A stretch of 64,000 nucleotides of DNA from Lycium barbarum (GCF_019175385.1 NC_083338.1:68394712-68458711); one strand, 5' to 3'. Positions 45,867 to 60,843 are shown, numbered from the stretch's first letter. The notes: generated by a model from the sequence alone, not told the origin. Made by a program: numbers and translations.

Positions 45867-47994
45867 AGGAGGCTGCGGGGCATCTAGGGATTGTTGACCT
45901 TCTTTCTGTCATTAGATCGTGCGATAGAGCCAAGTCATAGGAAATAAGATTTCTTATACTAATCATGAATTCCGCAAGACGCCTAGTATCGACGGAAGGA
46001 AGCGAGTGATGACATCGCAAGCCACAAAGGTAAGTCGGGATATTTGTTCTGTTACTCGGAACTGGGAGTTCAAGATGGCTGGAATATGTCATATAGCCGT
46101 ATGTTCTGTGAGGTATTGTAGATATTTGCTATGCACAGACCTTATATAATAGGAATGGTAGAGGAGATTCTACTAGAATTGATACGTTTAACAGAAGAAA
46201 ACATGGGAAGGAAATGTCGCAGACAGATAATAAATAGGATGTGTTGTTCTAGAGGACCTATGGGTCTGGCGTGGCGATGAAGGTGCGATCACCACTATCG
46301 GAAATCTGGAAGTCCAGGATAGGAAGTAGCCATACACACAGGCGGAAGGTGAACATTGGAAATCAAGAAGGGCAAAATAGTAATTATAAAAGAAAGGACG
46401 TGATACGAAAACGTTCTGGAATCTGTAAGACTACGACTTGCTCCAGAACACGTAATAAAAGTCATGTGAGGAAGCGGACGCGAAAATACCAGCATTAAGG
46501 CACCGGATTCCAGCAAAGTTTCGAGGTTAAGCGTGCTTAAGTGGGAGCAATTCTAGGATGGGTGACCCCCTGGGAAGTATGCAAGAATTCTATATATCCG
46601 GACAGGAGAGACAAATGAGTAGTTAGAGTAACCTAAGGAGAACTATAGTATATGGGATGGTTGAAGACCATAGGAAGTCGCGCAGGACGAGGCAGACTAG
46701 CTCGGTAAAGAGACAGGAAATGCATCATAGCTCTGGAATTAGGCTAGGCGTGAACATTGTTTGGAAGTAAGTTGTGGGCTAGTTGATAGTAAAAATATAT
46801 ATATGTATAAAGGTATAGCGTGTCCCATATATGATTGTATCGGTGGGCATGTGAGTTCCAGCAACCGAAGTTACGGTATAAAAGGCGTTAATAGAGTAAA
46901 AGAATCGAAGCCCGAGTGATAGCGAGAGCAAATGGTACAAGTGCGGCGAGTGAGCTGTTATTATTTTACTATAGGATGAGGTTGGAAATTCTAGTATAAC
47001 GATACTCGGAAAGGAAAGAGAGTGAGTAAATGAAAGATAGAAAGCTTAAATATTGGAAAAGGTGAAAGTTAAGAAAACCTTAGTGGGTGAAACCCCCGCA
47101 AGAAATTGATGGTAAAAGTATGAGACCATTAGGATGAAAATTCAAGTAGGCATGTGAGAGGAGATAGAGTGAGGAAAAAGGAAACAAGGAGAAATGTGGG
47201 GAGGTTGAGAGTTGATTTCAACAAGTAGGTCTAAGAGAATGGTGACCTGGGGTAGAGGAATGTGAAGAAAGAGAAGGAATGCTCAGGATGGTGATGGTGT
47301 TAAGGTGAAAGATCTGTAAAAGGACAAGTATGTAGCTATAGTAATATGCTTAGAGGTTAAGAAAGTAACGGGACGCTTAAGAAATACGGACGCACAGCTA
47401 CAACACGAACACGCAATTAAGAAAGAATTACGAACAAGAGAGCTAAGCAAGTGAAAGGTATGGAAATGTGGACAAATGAGGACCTAGACGGGAAGTAAAA
47501 GAAAAGCTTAAGATAAGAAATTTTCGATATGTTAGGCACAAACTAGAAAAGAAGGTGAGGGATAAAGGTATAAGCGAAGACTTCATAAAGGACTATGAGT
47601 ATATAAGGAACCCCTTAAAGGGGGGGGGAGGCCATATTAGGTTTACAAGAAATAACGATGAACGAAATGAGCACCAACACATGAGGTCAAAGACAAGTAT
47701 GCCTGTATCGAAAGGTATGAGAGGAAAGATTAAAGAGAAGTGTGGTAAGGATCTAAAGATGTGCCTTTTGGTCATGAAACAGTAACAGAAAAGAGATGAC
47801 CTGAGAAAGACAGGGATAAAATGTCGGCCCAGTAGATTAGAAAACCCATGACACAGAATAAGGACCCATACGAGGACGGAAAGGCTCGACTATATGGAAT
47901 GGGCATGGAGAAACGGGAAACTATAAAAGAAACCCCATCCCGAAGTGTTACAAGACCCTATAAGGTCAGTTGAACATTCGAGGACGAATGTTCT
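45867..47994 (+). other. Non-coding interior of element F
   Basis: Purine-rich 2.1 kb with many AGAAAG, GGAAG and GTGAG runs on the plus strand and no gag or pol motif. The short frames at 46271-46498 and 47555-47785 lack any recognisable feature and I do not call them genes. It contains the 5S-derived stretch at 46486-46578 and ends with AACATTCGAGGACGAATGTT before the PPT. Confidence 0.7.
46486..46578 (+). repeat. 5S rRNA-derived segment in F
   Basis: Follows plant 5S rRNA from ATACCAGCA..GCACCGGAT through GTTAAGCGTGCTT to CTAGGATGGGTGACC and CCTGGGAAGT, about 93 bp with small changes. It covers most of the internal Pol III promoter (A-box, intermediate element, C-box). The 5' end of 5S and a T-run terminator at the 3' end are missing. 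Confidence 0.8.
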
Positions 47995-48008
47995 AAAGGG
48001 TGGGAGGA
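47995..48008 (+). other. Polypurine tract of F
   Basis: AAAGGG-T-GGGAGGA directly before TGTTATAGCC; a single T interrupts the purine run. Confidence 0.8.
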
Positions 48009-51000
48009 TGTTATAGCCCGCATATTGTACGTTTGGAAATTTCAAAGTCGATGTGGGAAATAAAGGGCAAGATTATTTCTTAAGAAATCTTTTTCATGTA
48101 CGGGTTGTTATGAGTATTATTTATGACTATTATTAGTATGAAAATAGTGTAGAAAGTTAAGGGCAAAATGGTAATATTGAGAAACGTCGTGGGGCAAAAC
48201 GGTAATTTCACGAAAATGTCATGAAAGTTCTTGAAAGGGGCCATTTGGCCGTGTGTCACATGTGTGTGGCATAAGTCCACATTTTTACTTATTGGGGGGG
48301 GGGGGGGGGGGCTAAAGTTGCAAAGAAGAAAAATTTTGTCTTCTTAATTTCAAGAAAACTCTAGAGAATTGAGGAAAATTTGAGAAAGAAAATAAGGGCA
48401 TGTGACACCATGTGCCCCTTGTATATATAAATATAACCAAGTCTTGAAAATAAAGACCAAAATCACCACATTATAACTCTAGAAATTTCAAGAGAAAGAG
48501 AGGAAGTGAGAGAAGCAACCATTCGGCCATAGGGGCTGGCCGAATTGGTCCTTGGGGATGAAATGGAGAAAATTTCTTTCTCCTTGTCTCTCTACTAATT
48601 ATAAGGTCCTCTTCGATGTGGAGTAGTTGTTAGAGCAAGAAAAACATCCGTTTGCGTAATTGGGGAGCTAGCCGTTGGAGAAGTTGCTTGGAAGAGGTAA
48701 GACTCAATCTTGATTTTTATATGATGTGTGTGGCTTGTGGATGATTGTGGAATGTGGAAGTGAATGAAGTTCTTGAAAATATGGTGTTATGTGTGTTGGC
48801 CGAATGCATGGGTGTGTGTAGAAAGATGAAATGATTTTTTTTACTTAGTAGTTTGATTATTGTTGTGTGCAAAGTAGAGAAATGGATGAAGTATATGGAA
48901 GTGTGTGTGTTTGATGTGTGGCCGTGAAATATATATATATATATATATAGTGTATGGCCGTGTATATTGTGTATTATGTTGAAATGATGGGTGAATGTTA
49001 TTTAATGATATGGTTATTATATGGAAAAGGGTGAGTGAAATTTCATGTAGCATGTGCTTGTTGTTGTAATGTGTAGAGATGGATGAAATTGTATGAAAAA
49101 TGTGTAAGAAGTCATTGTGGTCGAAAATGGTGTTGTTTGGTAGGTTAAGGTAAATTGATGTAGTTTGATATTCTAGCTGTCGCCGTTATAAATTATGTGA
49201 TATTGAATGAAGGGTGTCGTCGAAATTAATGTATACGAATGATAAGTAAATGTATGGTAGGGATTGACGTTGAAGGTTTCGGATGAAATAGTATTGTTGT
49301 TGATTTGGCCGGGTTAAAATCCCGGATTGATGTTGTTGATTTGGGGCCGAGCCATATTCTCGGGGTTGGTATATTTACAGGGGAGGTGCTGCCGAAATTC
49401 CGGCAGAATATAAGTGAATGTGTTTGAAAGGTTAAGGCAAGTATGTGATAATGAATCTAGCGAATGGATGAGTTCTTTTGAATGAAGACTAACAAGTTGC
49501 ACAAATGAGCGTAGCCAGTTGGTCGCGGCACAGGTATGTAAGGCTTACCCTTTTTTTCTTTTGGCATGTCTTAGAACCATGTAGGGTATGACACTGATGT
49601 GTACCTTGGGTTATTCCATTCTGTGATTCTGAGTCTGTTTGTGATCTGTATGTCCTCCCTAAGGTAGGTAACTAATAATCTGGATAGGTGAATCCTGACT
49701 TAAGCAATCTGACAGCCGTATCCTGATATAAGTATGTTGGTCTGAACATTTTGACATAACTATCCTGATAAGAGTATTTGGTATAAGTGTTCTAATAGGA
49801 GAGATTATGCGACAAGTAATTTGAAACATGTATTCTGATTGAGTAAAAGCGATTTAAGTACTTTGATAGAAATGTTCTGATAAAAGTAATTTGACATAAG
49901 TATTCTGTAATAAGTAATCTGTTATGGACATTCTGAGAATACGTTTGATTAATCTATTGAGTCTGAGTTATGTGCATTTGGTTTCTCACTATTCTGCTCG
50001 TGCATATGTTATGACTCCCTTCACCGAGTCCCGGGCCGGTATGTATCGTGCGGATGGTTCGTCGAGTCCTTTGTTGAGGGCCGGGTTCCATATATGAATT
50101 CCGAAGTATGATGTGTCCGGTTCCGGGGTACTGTGTTACATGTCCGTCCCCGGTTACCGAGAATATATTACGAAGTATGATGTGTCCGGGCTCGGGGTGC
50201 TGTGTTATCTGTCCGCCCCCGGGTACCGTGGTTATGTTATGATGTGTGACGGAGATCGGAGAAAATCTTCTGGAATATGATGTGTTGTGGCGCCAAAGGC
50301 AGGAGTGGCAACCACATTCCTATGTTGTCGTGCGCATTCCTTGGCATCGTTCACCGATTCCTCGGTGTATTATTTGTCCCCGAGGTTAACGTATGCATGA
50401 TGTGATGTGTCCGGTTTCCCGGCGTGGTACATGTCCCCGGGGTTACCGCGTATATGATATGATATCCGATTCTGATATGCATGACTTGTGTTTGGAGAGT
50501 AGGCATTCCGACATTCCGTATGTTCTGTATTCCGTCTACTATAGGACATCATCTGAGCACTTTGTACATTCTGTGATCCGTCTGATATGCGACATAAGTA
50601 AGTATGATTTGTGTCTGGAAGAAAAGGATAATAAGTGTCTGATATTCTGGATTAGGTATTTGTACGTTGTTTTATTTGTTTCAGTCATGGTTCCGTTTTC
50701 TGTACTCATGCCTTACATACTCAGTACATACTCCGTACTGACCCCCTGTACTTCGGCGGCTGCGTTTCATGCCGCGCAGGTACCCACAGAGGAATAGATG
50801 AGGTTAGCTGAAGATGATCCAGTGGATTGGCGGCTCCATTTCCTCCAGGAGTGCTGCCGAGTCAGAGTATGTATGCTGTGATGTCTGGTAAGTATTAGAG
50901 ACTTTGCAGACAGCGTTGTGGGTAATGGTTGTCAGTCTGTAAGCGGCTCCACCAGCTGATACGTTATTTTGTGTCATGTAGTAAATTCCATATGATTACA

Positions 51001-51179
51001 GATTTATGTTTAATCGTGAACGGTAAGAGAAAAAAAAATTACTGTTTAATATGTATTTTACTCATATTTGATTTTCTGGATCCTAAGGAATTAGGTGTGT
51101 AATCAGAGTCTGCGGGTTCGCTCGGCTCCGTATGTGAGGTCGGGTGCCCATCACACCCTAATAAGGTTAGGGTGTGACA
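48009..51179 (+). repeat. 3' LTR of F (3171 bp)
   Basis: Full-length copy. It has an 18-base G run (48294-48311), an AT dinucleotide tract near 48929, donor-like GAAGAG|GTAAGA near 48696 and CACAG|GTATGT near 49531, the core GACCCCC..TTCGGCGG near 50736-50760 and CATGCCGCGCAG near 50769-50780. Ends GGGTGTGACA, then the TSD AGTAG (51180-51184). Confidence 0.95.
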
Positions 51180-51184
51180 AGTAG

Positions 51185-52005
51185 GATGAATTATATACCT
51201 TAAAATAAAGGAACTTCACTTCACTCAACTCCCTCTTCAAGACCAACTTCACCACAACTTCAAATGGAAACAAGGATCATCACCTTCCATGGATTTACCT
51301 TGAGATTTGATGTTGATTCTCTCTTTGGATGGTGTAGAGGGGTGTGGAGTGATTGAGAACCTTCAAGAACTCTTTGGAAGGCTCTATAGAGGTGGAAAAA
51401 TAAGTGTGGTGAGTTGGGAATGAGGTTGGGGTCGTTTGGGATTTAAAAAGGTGGCAAAATCACCCCCGACCCTAATGCGCGAAGAGTATGCGGCCTTGCA
51501 CACTCAGTGTGCGGCTGCACACTCAGTGTGCGGCTGCACACTCTTCCTCCGCCAAAAAATTATGTTGGGAAGTGAACTCACCCAAAATGGGGGGTTGGCG
51601 ACCAGTGTGCAGCTCAGCACACTCAGTGTGCGACCGCACACTGCCCCTGCATCTCCCAGTTTCACGAAATCGCGTTCTCTTTGATTCGTTTGACCTCCAA
51701 TCCTTATGGAACCTTCTTGGGACTTGTATAAAACTTCATTAACCATCCATGGGGATCTATATCTCTTCCTCAAGGTTATTCTAAGTAATGCATAGCTCAA
51801 ATGATACGAAAGTTTCCAAAATATGGCTCATCCTTAACTTTCTCCGACAAACTTACTTCCTTTGCCTCAAATGCCTTTGGAATCTTAAGGTATACTCTTA
51901 AAATTTTCAAATATCCTTATTAAACTTATAGGGACTTCATGTAAACCCTATACTTACGTTAGTCTATTCATGATGCGAATAACACGAAATTTCCAAGGTG
52001 TAACA
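51185..52005 (-). repeat. 5' LTR of E, distal part
   Basis: Continues the E LTR after F; minus-strand start TGTTACACCTTGG at 52005. Together with 42753-44565 it gives about 2.63 kb. Contains the palindrome array at 51493-51660. Confidence 0.9.
51493..51660. repeat. GCACACTCAGTGTGC palindrome array in the E LTR
   Basis: GCACACTCAGTGTGC, a perfect 15-bp palindrome around a central C or A step, occurs three times with CGGCTGCACACT spacers. The other LTR of E (38567-38655) keeps only partial copies. Confidence 0.85.
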
Positions 52006-52010
52006 AGAAG

Positions 52011-53304
52011 CCTCTTGATTATGATATTATGGATGCTACTATTGATCTTTGGGAGTCATCTATTATATGGAGAAAGTCAATGAAACAAAGGAAATACTGC
52101 CCAAATTCTGTTAGCTCTTAGTTGCCTTAGTTTAAACTTAATTATGCTTTTAATGACCTAACTTTAGTACGGATTCTCTTGAATGTAGAGTCGCGAGCTT
52201 GAGAGGAGAACATTTAGTCGTTAAGGAGATGTGAAGGTATGTTAAGACTAGTCCCTTTTTTTCAAAGGCATGATTCCTATGTTATGATTCTAGCCATATT
52301 TTCCATAACTTCCTTATACCCAAAAGTTAGAAGTTCATGATTCTTAAAAGCTTCTTATGATACCAAAGATGAGATGTTTTCTATGATGAACATGATGATG
52401 ATGATTTTAATGCTAGAAATTCCAAAGCTTATGGATGTAAAGCTATTATGAGATGGTTGAGCTTATTCTATGATTTTTCTTGATTTCACTCATTGTTATA
52501 ATCTCACCTTATGTTACTTGTTCTTTCGAGGTGAGATGTAGTGATGATGATTGCTCCATAAGATAATCGGAGGTTACCGAACTTACGTCACTCCGATATG
52601 ACTTTAATTGGGCTCTCATGCATGCTTATTTTATGTATGATTATACCGGGCCTAGTTGGCCGGGCTGACACCCCTACGGTGGGCGTAGTGGGCAGATTAT
52701 GGATAATGATAATAACACCGTGCCTTCATGGCATGGGCAGACACCACTAGTGGGCGGCATGAGATGGTTACCCCAGACGCGGGAGGCCCGGACGCGGGCT
52801 AGTGATGATTACACCGTACCTATATAGTCGGGCAGTTTATATATATATATAAACTAGGCCCGGTATAAGTTATGATGTTGTTTTAAGAGTAAAAGTTAGC
52901 ATGCATGGTTTCGCCTTAAGAGGCAGTCAGTTGCAGGTTATCTCTTTATCTCATGTTTCTTTATTTCTTTATTATGTTATTATTCATGCCTTACATGCTC
53001 AGTACATTGTTCGTACTCACGTCCTTTCTTTTGTGGATGCTGGGTTCATGCCCGCAGGTGGATAGGGAGAGAGTCCAGATCCCTAGGAGCTTTATCAGCA
53101 GATATACAGGAGCATTCCACTACTCCGGAGTTGCAGTTTATTGGTACATTCTTTTGTGTGCATATTTGGGGCATTGCGGGGTCCTGTCCCGTCCTTATGA
53201 TTTTCAGTACTCCAGTTAGAGGCTCGTAGACATATGTGGATAGTAGATGTTTCATGACCTTATTAGTGTATATTATGTATATCATTTTGTAGCCTTGCGG
53301 GCTT

Positions 53305-53340
<36 letters not shown>

Positions 53341-53518
53341 AGGTGGAATCGAAGATTGCTTCATAATGAGTTTTATTTTGTGAATGGCATTTATTCAGGT
53401 CGAGTTATCTGATAAGTAGAAAAGTTATCCACTGAAATAGGTTGGGAGAAGTATGACAAGTGGTGCTCGGTAGGCTAGCTCCGGGTACCCGTCATGACCC
53501 TCTGGTTGGGTCGTGACA
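52011..53518 (+). repeat. 3' LTR of A, right part (AGAAG TSD at 52006-52010)
   Basis: Continues 16528-17563. Contains GTGAAG|GTATGTTAAG near 52234, paired G/C blocks near 52645-52800 resembling those of the C LTR, the core CGTACTCACGTCC..GCTGGGTTCATGCCCGCAG near 53013-53057, and an AT microsatellite at 53309-53336. Ends TTGGGTCGTGACA at 53518. Confidence 0.9.
53309..53336. repeat. AT dinucleotide microsatellite
   Basis: An uninterrupted AT run of about 28 bases inside the A LTR. Confidence 0.9.
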
Positions 53519-53589
53519 CGTATAGCATGAATGAATCTATGAATAGAACAACTGAACAAGGCAGCAAAGGGAGAAAAGATGAGGAGATC

Positions 53590-53910
53590 CACTACAAGAA
53601 AAATGGGTATTAGCGACCAGAACAATGGTCCCTAAAAGTCAGTTTCTGCTCCTTAATAGTCAATGACGACCAGAAAAATCTGGTTGTCACCGGTCCCTAT
53701 AGGCTCCGCCGCTAAAGGTCAATAACGACGAGTTTTTCTTCTGGTCGTTAAAAGATTTTAGCATCCGGCAAAACTCCGGTCCCTAAAGTACATTTATGGA
53801 CCATATATCTGGTCCCTAACCATGTATCAATTTGTGCTAAGAATCATCTGGACGAAAAAATAACTAGTCCTTAAAGGTTTTAAGGACGAGCCTAGCTGGT
53901 CTTAAAGATC
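53590..53910 (+). mobile_element. CACTA (En/Spm-type) transposon terminus
   Basis: CACTACAAGAAAAATGGG at 53590 is the usual CACTA terminal inverted repeat of plants. The next 300 bp carry many subterminal repeats in both directions of the type GGTCCCTAA, GGTCGTTAA and CTGGTC. ATC before it (53587-53589) could be the 3-bp TSD. I found no matching inverted end in the window, so the right limit is unknown and transposase genes are not seen. Confidence 0.75.
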
Positions 53911-57971
<4,061 letters not shown>

Positions 57972-58178
57972 CAAACATAGACAATAGCATGTTTGGTGAT
58001 ACATCAATTCTTCTTGCATGAGCAGAAACATCCATAGTAGCTTGTGCATATGATTGGAGTGACGACGCACCATTTGTGTAAACATGAGGTGAATTGCCAT
58101 TAATAGTCTGGTGCATGTTCTCAGGATTTCCATTAGGCCCAGCATGCTCTGTTGCTTGAAGTGTTGAGTTCTGTGGCA
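57972..58178 (-). pseudogene. Candidate captured exon, unknown gene
   Basis: Minus-strand block of 207 nt with acceptor GATAG|TGCC and donor TTTG|GTGTAT. One open frame gives a polar Asn/Gln/Ser-rich peptide (QATEHAGPNGNPENMHQ, then TINGNSPHVYTNGASS and AHARRIDVSPNM). Composition is more protein-like than its flanks and resembles the linker of a nuclear regulator, but I do not recognise the family. Confidence 0.3.
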
Positions 58179-59699
58179 CTATCAATATGTGATAGCACAA
58201 AATTACTTTCTTTTCCTTATCAGTATTTAAGAATGAAATCGTACAAAAAGCAATATAACAGGTATACAACTGCATAAGATGTGTTTAATTTCAGAGTTGT
58301 AATGTACACTCCTTTCACCCTGAATCTAGACAAAATAAAAAGGGAAAATTAAATATAAATACCATGCTTATCTCACGTTTGACATGCATCTAGCAACTAA
58401 AGAAAACAAGACAAAAGGAATACCGTGTATTCATCTCAAGATTCTGCTGCTACAGCTTGAAGAAATCAAACCAGGAAGAGAAAATAGGAAACTTTTCTTT
58501 GTTCAGCTAACACTAGACTGGAGTTTGTCTTCTGGAAACAAGAGAAGTAAACATGACGTTTTCAACCAAGCACCATATTGAACTCTCACTAGATTGTCTT
58601 TTAAACTTCAGAAGAGATTAATAATGCCTGAATGAACTATAACAATGCCTGAATGAACTATTCTTCAGAGAACAACTAGATGATGAACAAATTTCCAAAT
58701 AGACTTCCTCATCTCTAGACGGTTTCTTTACAATCCCTAATCGAAGTGTGGAACTTGATGATAGGCTATTCCCTACCTTTGCACTTAGCCATATATCCCA
58801 GAAGAGTTATCACAACTGAAATTTACTGTAACTGAGAATTTAATCTGCTTTATGATGTTTATCAAAAAAATCTACCTTTGATTTAGTGTAATGCTTGTCA
58901 AATAGAGGTAGAAACATACCCAAATATTCATGGTTAATACCAAATACACCAGTACATGTGATGGGGTTCTCTTATTTTTTTCTTTCCATTTTTCCCCATT
59001 GGAGGGGGGAGACAGATGTAGTACCAGATAAAGTGTCGAAACACAATATCTAGTCATGGATTTAGCCACATGTGAGCTTAAATGGTTAAACCATATTTGT
59101 CTACAATCGGAATGTCAAAGAGATGATTAGCAAAACTGATTGGTAAATATTAAGCCGCAATAATTATTGCTTCATATCTTGTGTATCACAAAAGAAGCAC
59201 GTAATAGTAGATTGCCATTTTATTAGTAAGCCAGGATGTACTGCCAGTAGCTTCATCCTTCAAATGACCAACTAATATATATCCTCACAAATCATGTCGT
59301 GACTCCGAAATAAATCACACCAGCGACAAAGTAGGAGCAAATGATATATAAGCTGCATCTTGAGGGGATTGTCTGAAATATTTGAAAGTATATATTAATT
59401 AAAAGCTCAGATCAGTTTTTTTTTCTTATAACCAAGTAATCTCCTATGAGTTAGTTCCCCCAACCTCTGTTGGTTCACAGGTTTGGAATTTGCGGGAGTA
59501 TGGGTCCTCCCTTCTACCATGCTCCCGATTAAATACTAGGCTCCTTATGTGGCAGCGTTCGAACACGTGACGTGTGCCTTATGTTTACCCCGAATTTAGA
59601 TAATCAATTAAATTTATGAGTGAGGTATAGGATATGTGATTGAGCTTTAATCTATTTGGTTGAAAAAAGATATATATGGATATGCTATGAACAAGTGAA
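58179..59699. other. AT-rich sequence, no gene seen
   Basis: No supported coding frame. A GTTCGAACACGTGACG stretch near 59556 within a GC-richer block (about 59450-59590) resembles the B-box of tRNA-derived SINEs on either strand, too weak to call. The right CACTA end was sought and not found. Confidence 0.4.
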
Positions 59700-59890
59700 T
59701 AATGATCGATGGTTTGCACTAAATATATGTATTTAATAATATATGAATATTGTTTAATTGAACAAAGCTAAAGAAGAACACACTAAATCCGGACCAAAAT
59801 CAGAGAATGAGAGAGGAAGATTTTATATATTTTGCAATTACAATGGTCTAGAACTGAAGAAGTCAACCCTTGAAAGTAGGGTAATGCCTC

Positions 59891-59900
59891 CTATTTATAG
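59891..59900 (-). promoter_or_regulatory. Possible reverse-strand TATA box
   Basis: The minus strand reads CTATAAATAG followed by GAGGCATTACCC, a good plant TATA and start region pointing away from the gene on the right. What it would transcribe is not clear. Confidence 0.3.
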
Positions 59901-60058
59901 TTTTGCCTCATGGGCCTCATACAACATAAAACCCTTTTGGATAAAGAAAAACCCTAAAAGGATAAGATTGGATCGCACGGTCTGACACTCGTACGACAGG
60001 CAGTACTATGTGACAGAACGGTCTTGACGCGTGACAATTGTGTAACGGATCACCCGGA

Positions 60059-60115
60059 CCAACGGCCACGAATAATCGGGCCAACGGCCACGACTAACCG
60101 GACCAACGGCCACGA
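60059..60115 (+). repeat. 22-bp triple repeat upstream of the retroelement gene
   Basis: CCAACGGCCACGA occurs at 60059-60071, 60081-60093 and 60103-60115, a period of 22 bp with A/T-rich spacers. It may be a set of regulatory sites of the promoter that follows. Confidence 0.85.
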
Positions 60116-60550
60116 TCAACTCGGCTATGGAGAAACCGGACCAAATGATTTCCTTCGCTTTCTTCGAATCAAGCACTTCTCCGGTCTGAAAGAAAGTCTT
60201 CATGCTCGTGCTTGTTTCTCTCTTCCCTCGATCTCTGGTCTCACCGGTCTAACATATGTCCGATTTTTACCGTATACAGATAGTCCCCACACTTTTCGGA
60301 CCGTAGTTTTATCGGAGTAATGGGAAGTAGATGAATCAAAAAACCTGTGGTTCCACATGCTCGTTATTATCTTTTCATTTTGGCGGGAACAGTTGCATCA
60401 CGTCCCTCTGTCATCAGCCACGTGTCTCATTCCGGATGGTCAGCTCTGACAACCGCTGTAACGCACGTCGTTTTAAGTCACTTCTCATTAATTATGCGAC
60501 ATGGCATTCTCCGGTTGGCTGGGATTTGAAACCGCCTCGATCCCTATATC

Positions 60551-60558
60551 TATATAAT
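60551..60558 (+). promoter_or_regulatory. TATA box of the retroelement gene
   Basis: TATATAAT in CTATATCTATATAATGCCC, followed by a C/T-rich leader typical of plant transcripts and an ATG at 60844. The block 60300-60550 upstream is GC-richer with CACGT-like motifs (60420, 60465). Confidence 0.5.
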
Positions 60559-60843
60559 GCCCTTCACCTCTTCATTCTTCCATTTTGCATCTTGCATTTC
60601 ACTTCTCTATTTTATTTCTTCACTTCATCACTTCTAATCATCCTTCATCTCTTATTTCTTGCTGATTCGTTGCTTATATTGCGTAAGAAGAAACCAGCTC
60701 CACCAACTTCTTTAGTTGTTTTTGTTTAGAAAGTGTTGCTTTTTTTTCTTCCTACTCTTACCATTTTGAAATTTTTCTTGACTGCTCCCTTACTCTATTT
60801 TCTAACTTCTTTTTGGAATTCGCCAAATCTCCATAGCTTCCAA

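Larger units (their letters stand above)
44566..51179 (+). mobile_element. Element F: non-autonomous long-LTR retrotransposon
   Basis: 5' LTR 44566-45771 (with a 2 kb internal deletion), PBS 45775-45786, a 2.2 kb interior without pol or a convincing ORF, PPT 47995-48008, 3' LTR 48009-51179, perfect TSD AGTAG. A third LTR family, start TGTTATAGCCCGC, end GGTGTGACA. The post-PBS leader is related to those of B, D and E. Confidence 0.95.
17564..52005 (-). mobile_element. Element E: reverse-strand gypsy element, host of C and F
   Basis: Minus-strand order: 5' LTR 52005-51185 plus 44565-42753, PBS 42748-42737, decayed gag 42544 to about 41190, filler, chromodomain remnant near 39270, PPT 39027-39017, 3' LTR 39014-37390 plus 18251-17564. 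Perfect TSD AGAAG. C sits in its 3' LTR and F in its 5' LTR. Without nested DNA it is about 8.7 kb. It lacks protease (mostly), RT, RNase H and integrase, so it was probably non-autonomous. Confidence 0.9.
2980..53518 (+). mobile_element. Element A: oldest gypsy chromovirus-type element, nested host
   Basis: The span includes nested elements B (5707-14968) and E (17564-52005, itself carrying C, D and F). What remains of A itself is a gag truncated at its N-terminus, protease, RT, RNase H, integrase, a chromodomain-like tail, a polypurine tract (16516-16527) and a 3' LTR split by E (16528-17563 and 52011-53518, about 2.54 kb in sum). The 5' LTR is absent from the window. Many nonsense and frameshift changes mark it as the oldest layer. 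The right end is TCGTGACA at 53518, followed by CGTAT, the expected TSD, whose partner is not visible. Confidence 0.85.

Noticed and set aside
46271..46498. Small frame in the F interior as a gene
   Set aside because: A purine-rich Lys/Arg/Ser peptide expected from base composition; no start context or conservation with B was seen.
46500..46580. Functional 5S rRNA gene
   Set aside because: The 5' end and the downstream T-run are missing and the segment lies inside a retrotransposon interior, so it is a derived fragment.
59450..59590. tRNA-derived SINE
   Set aside because: Only a GTTCGAAC-like B-box was seen; no A-box at the right distance, tail or target duplication could be recognised.
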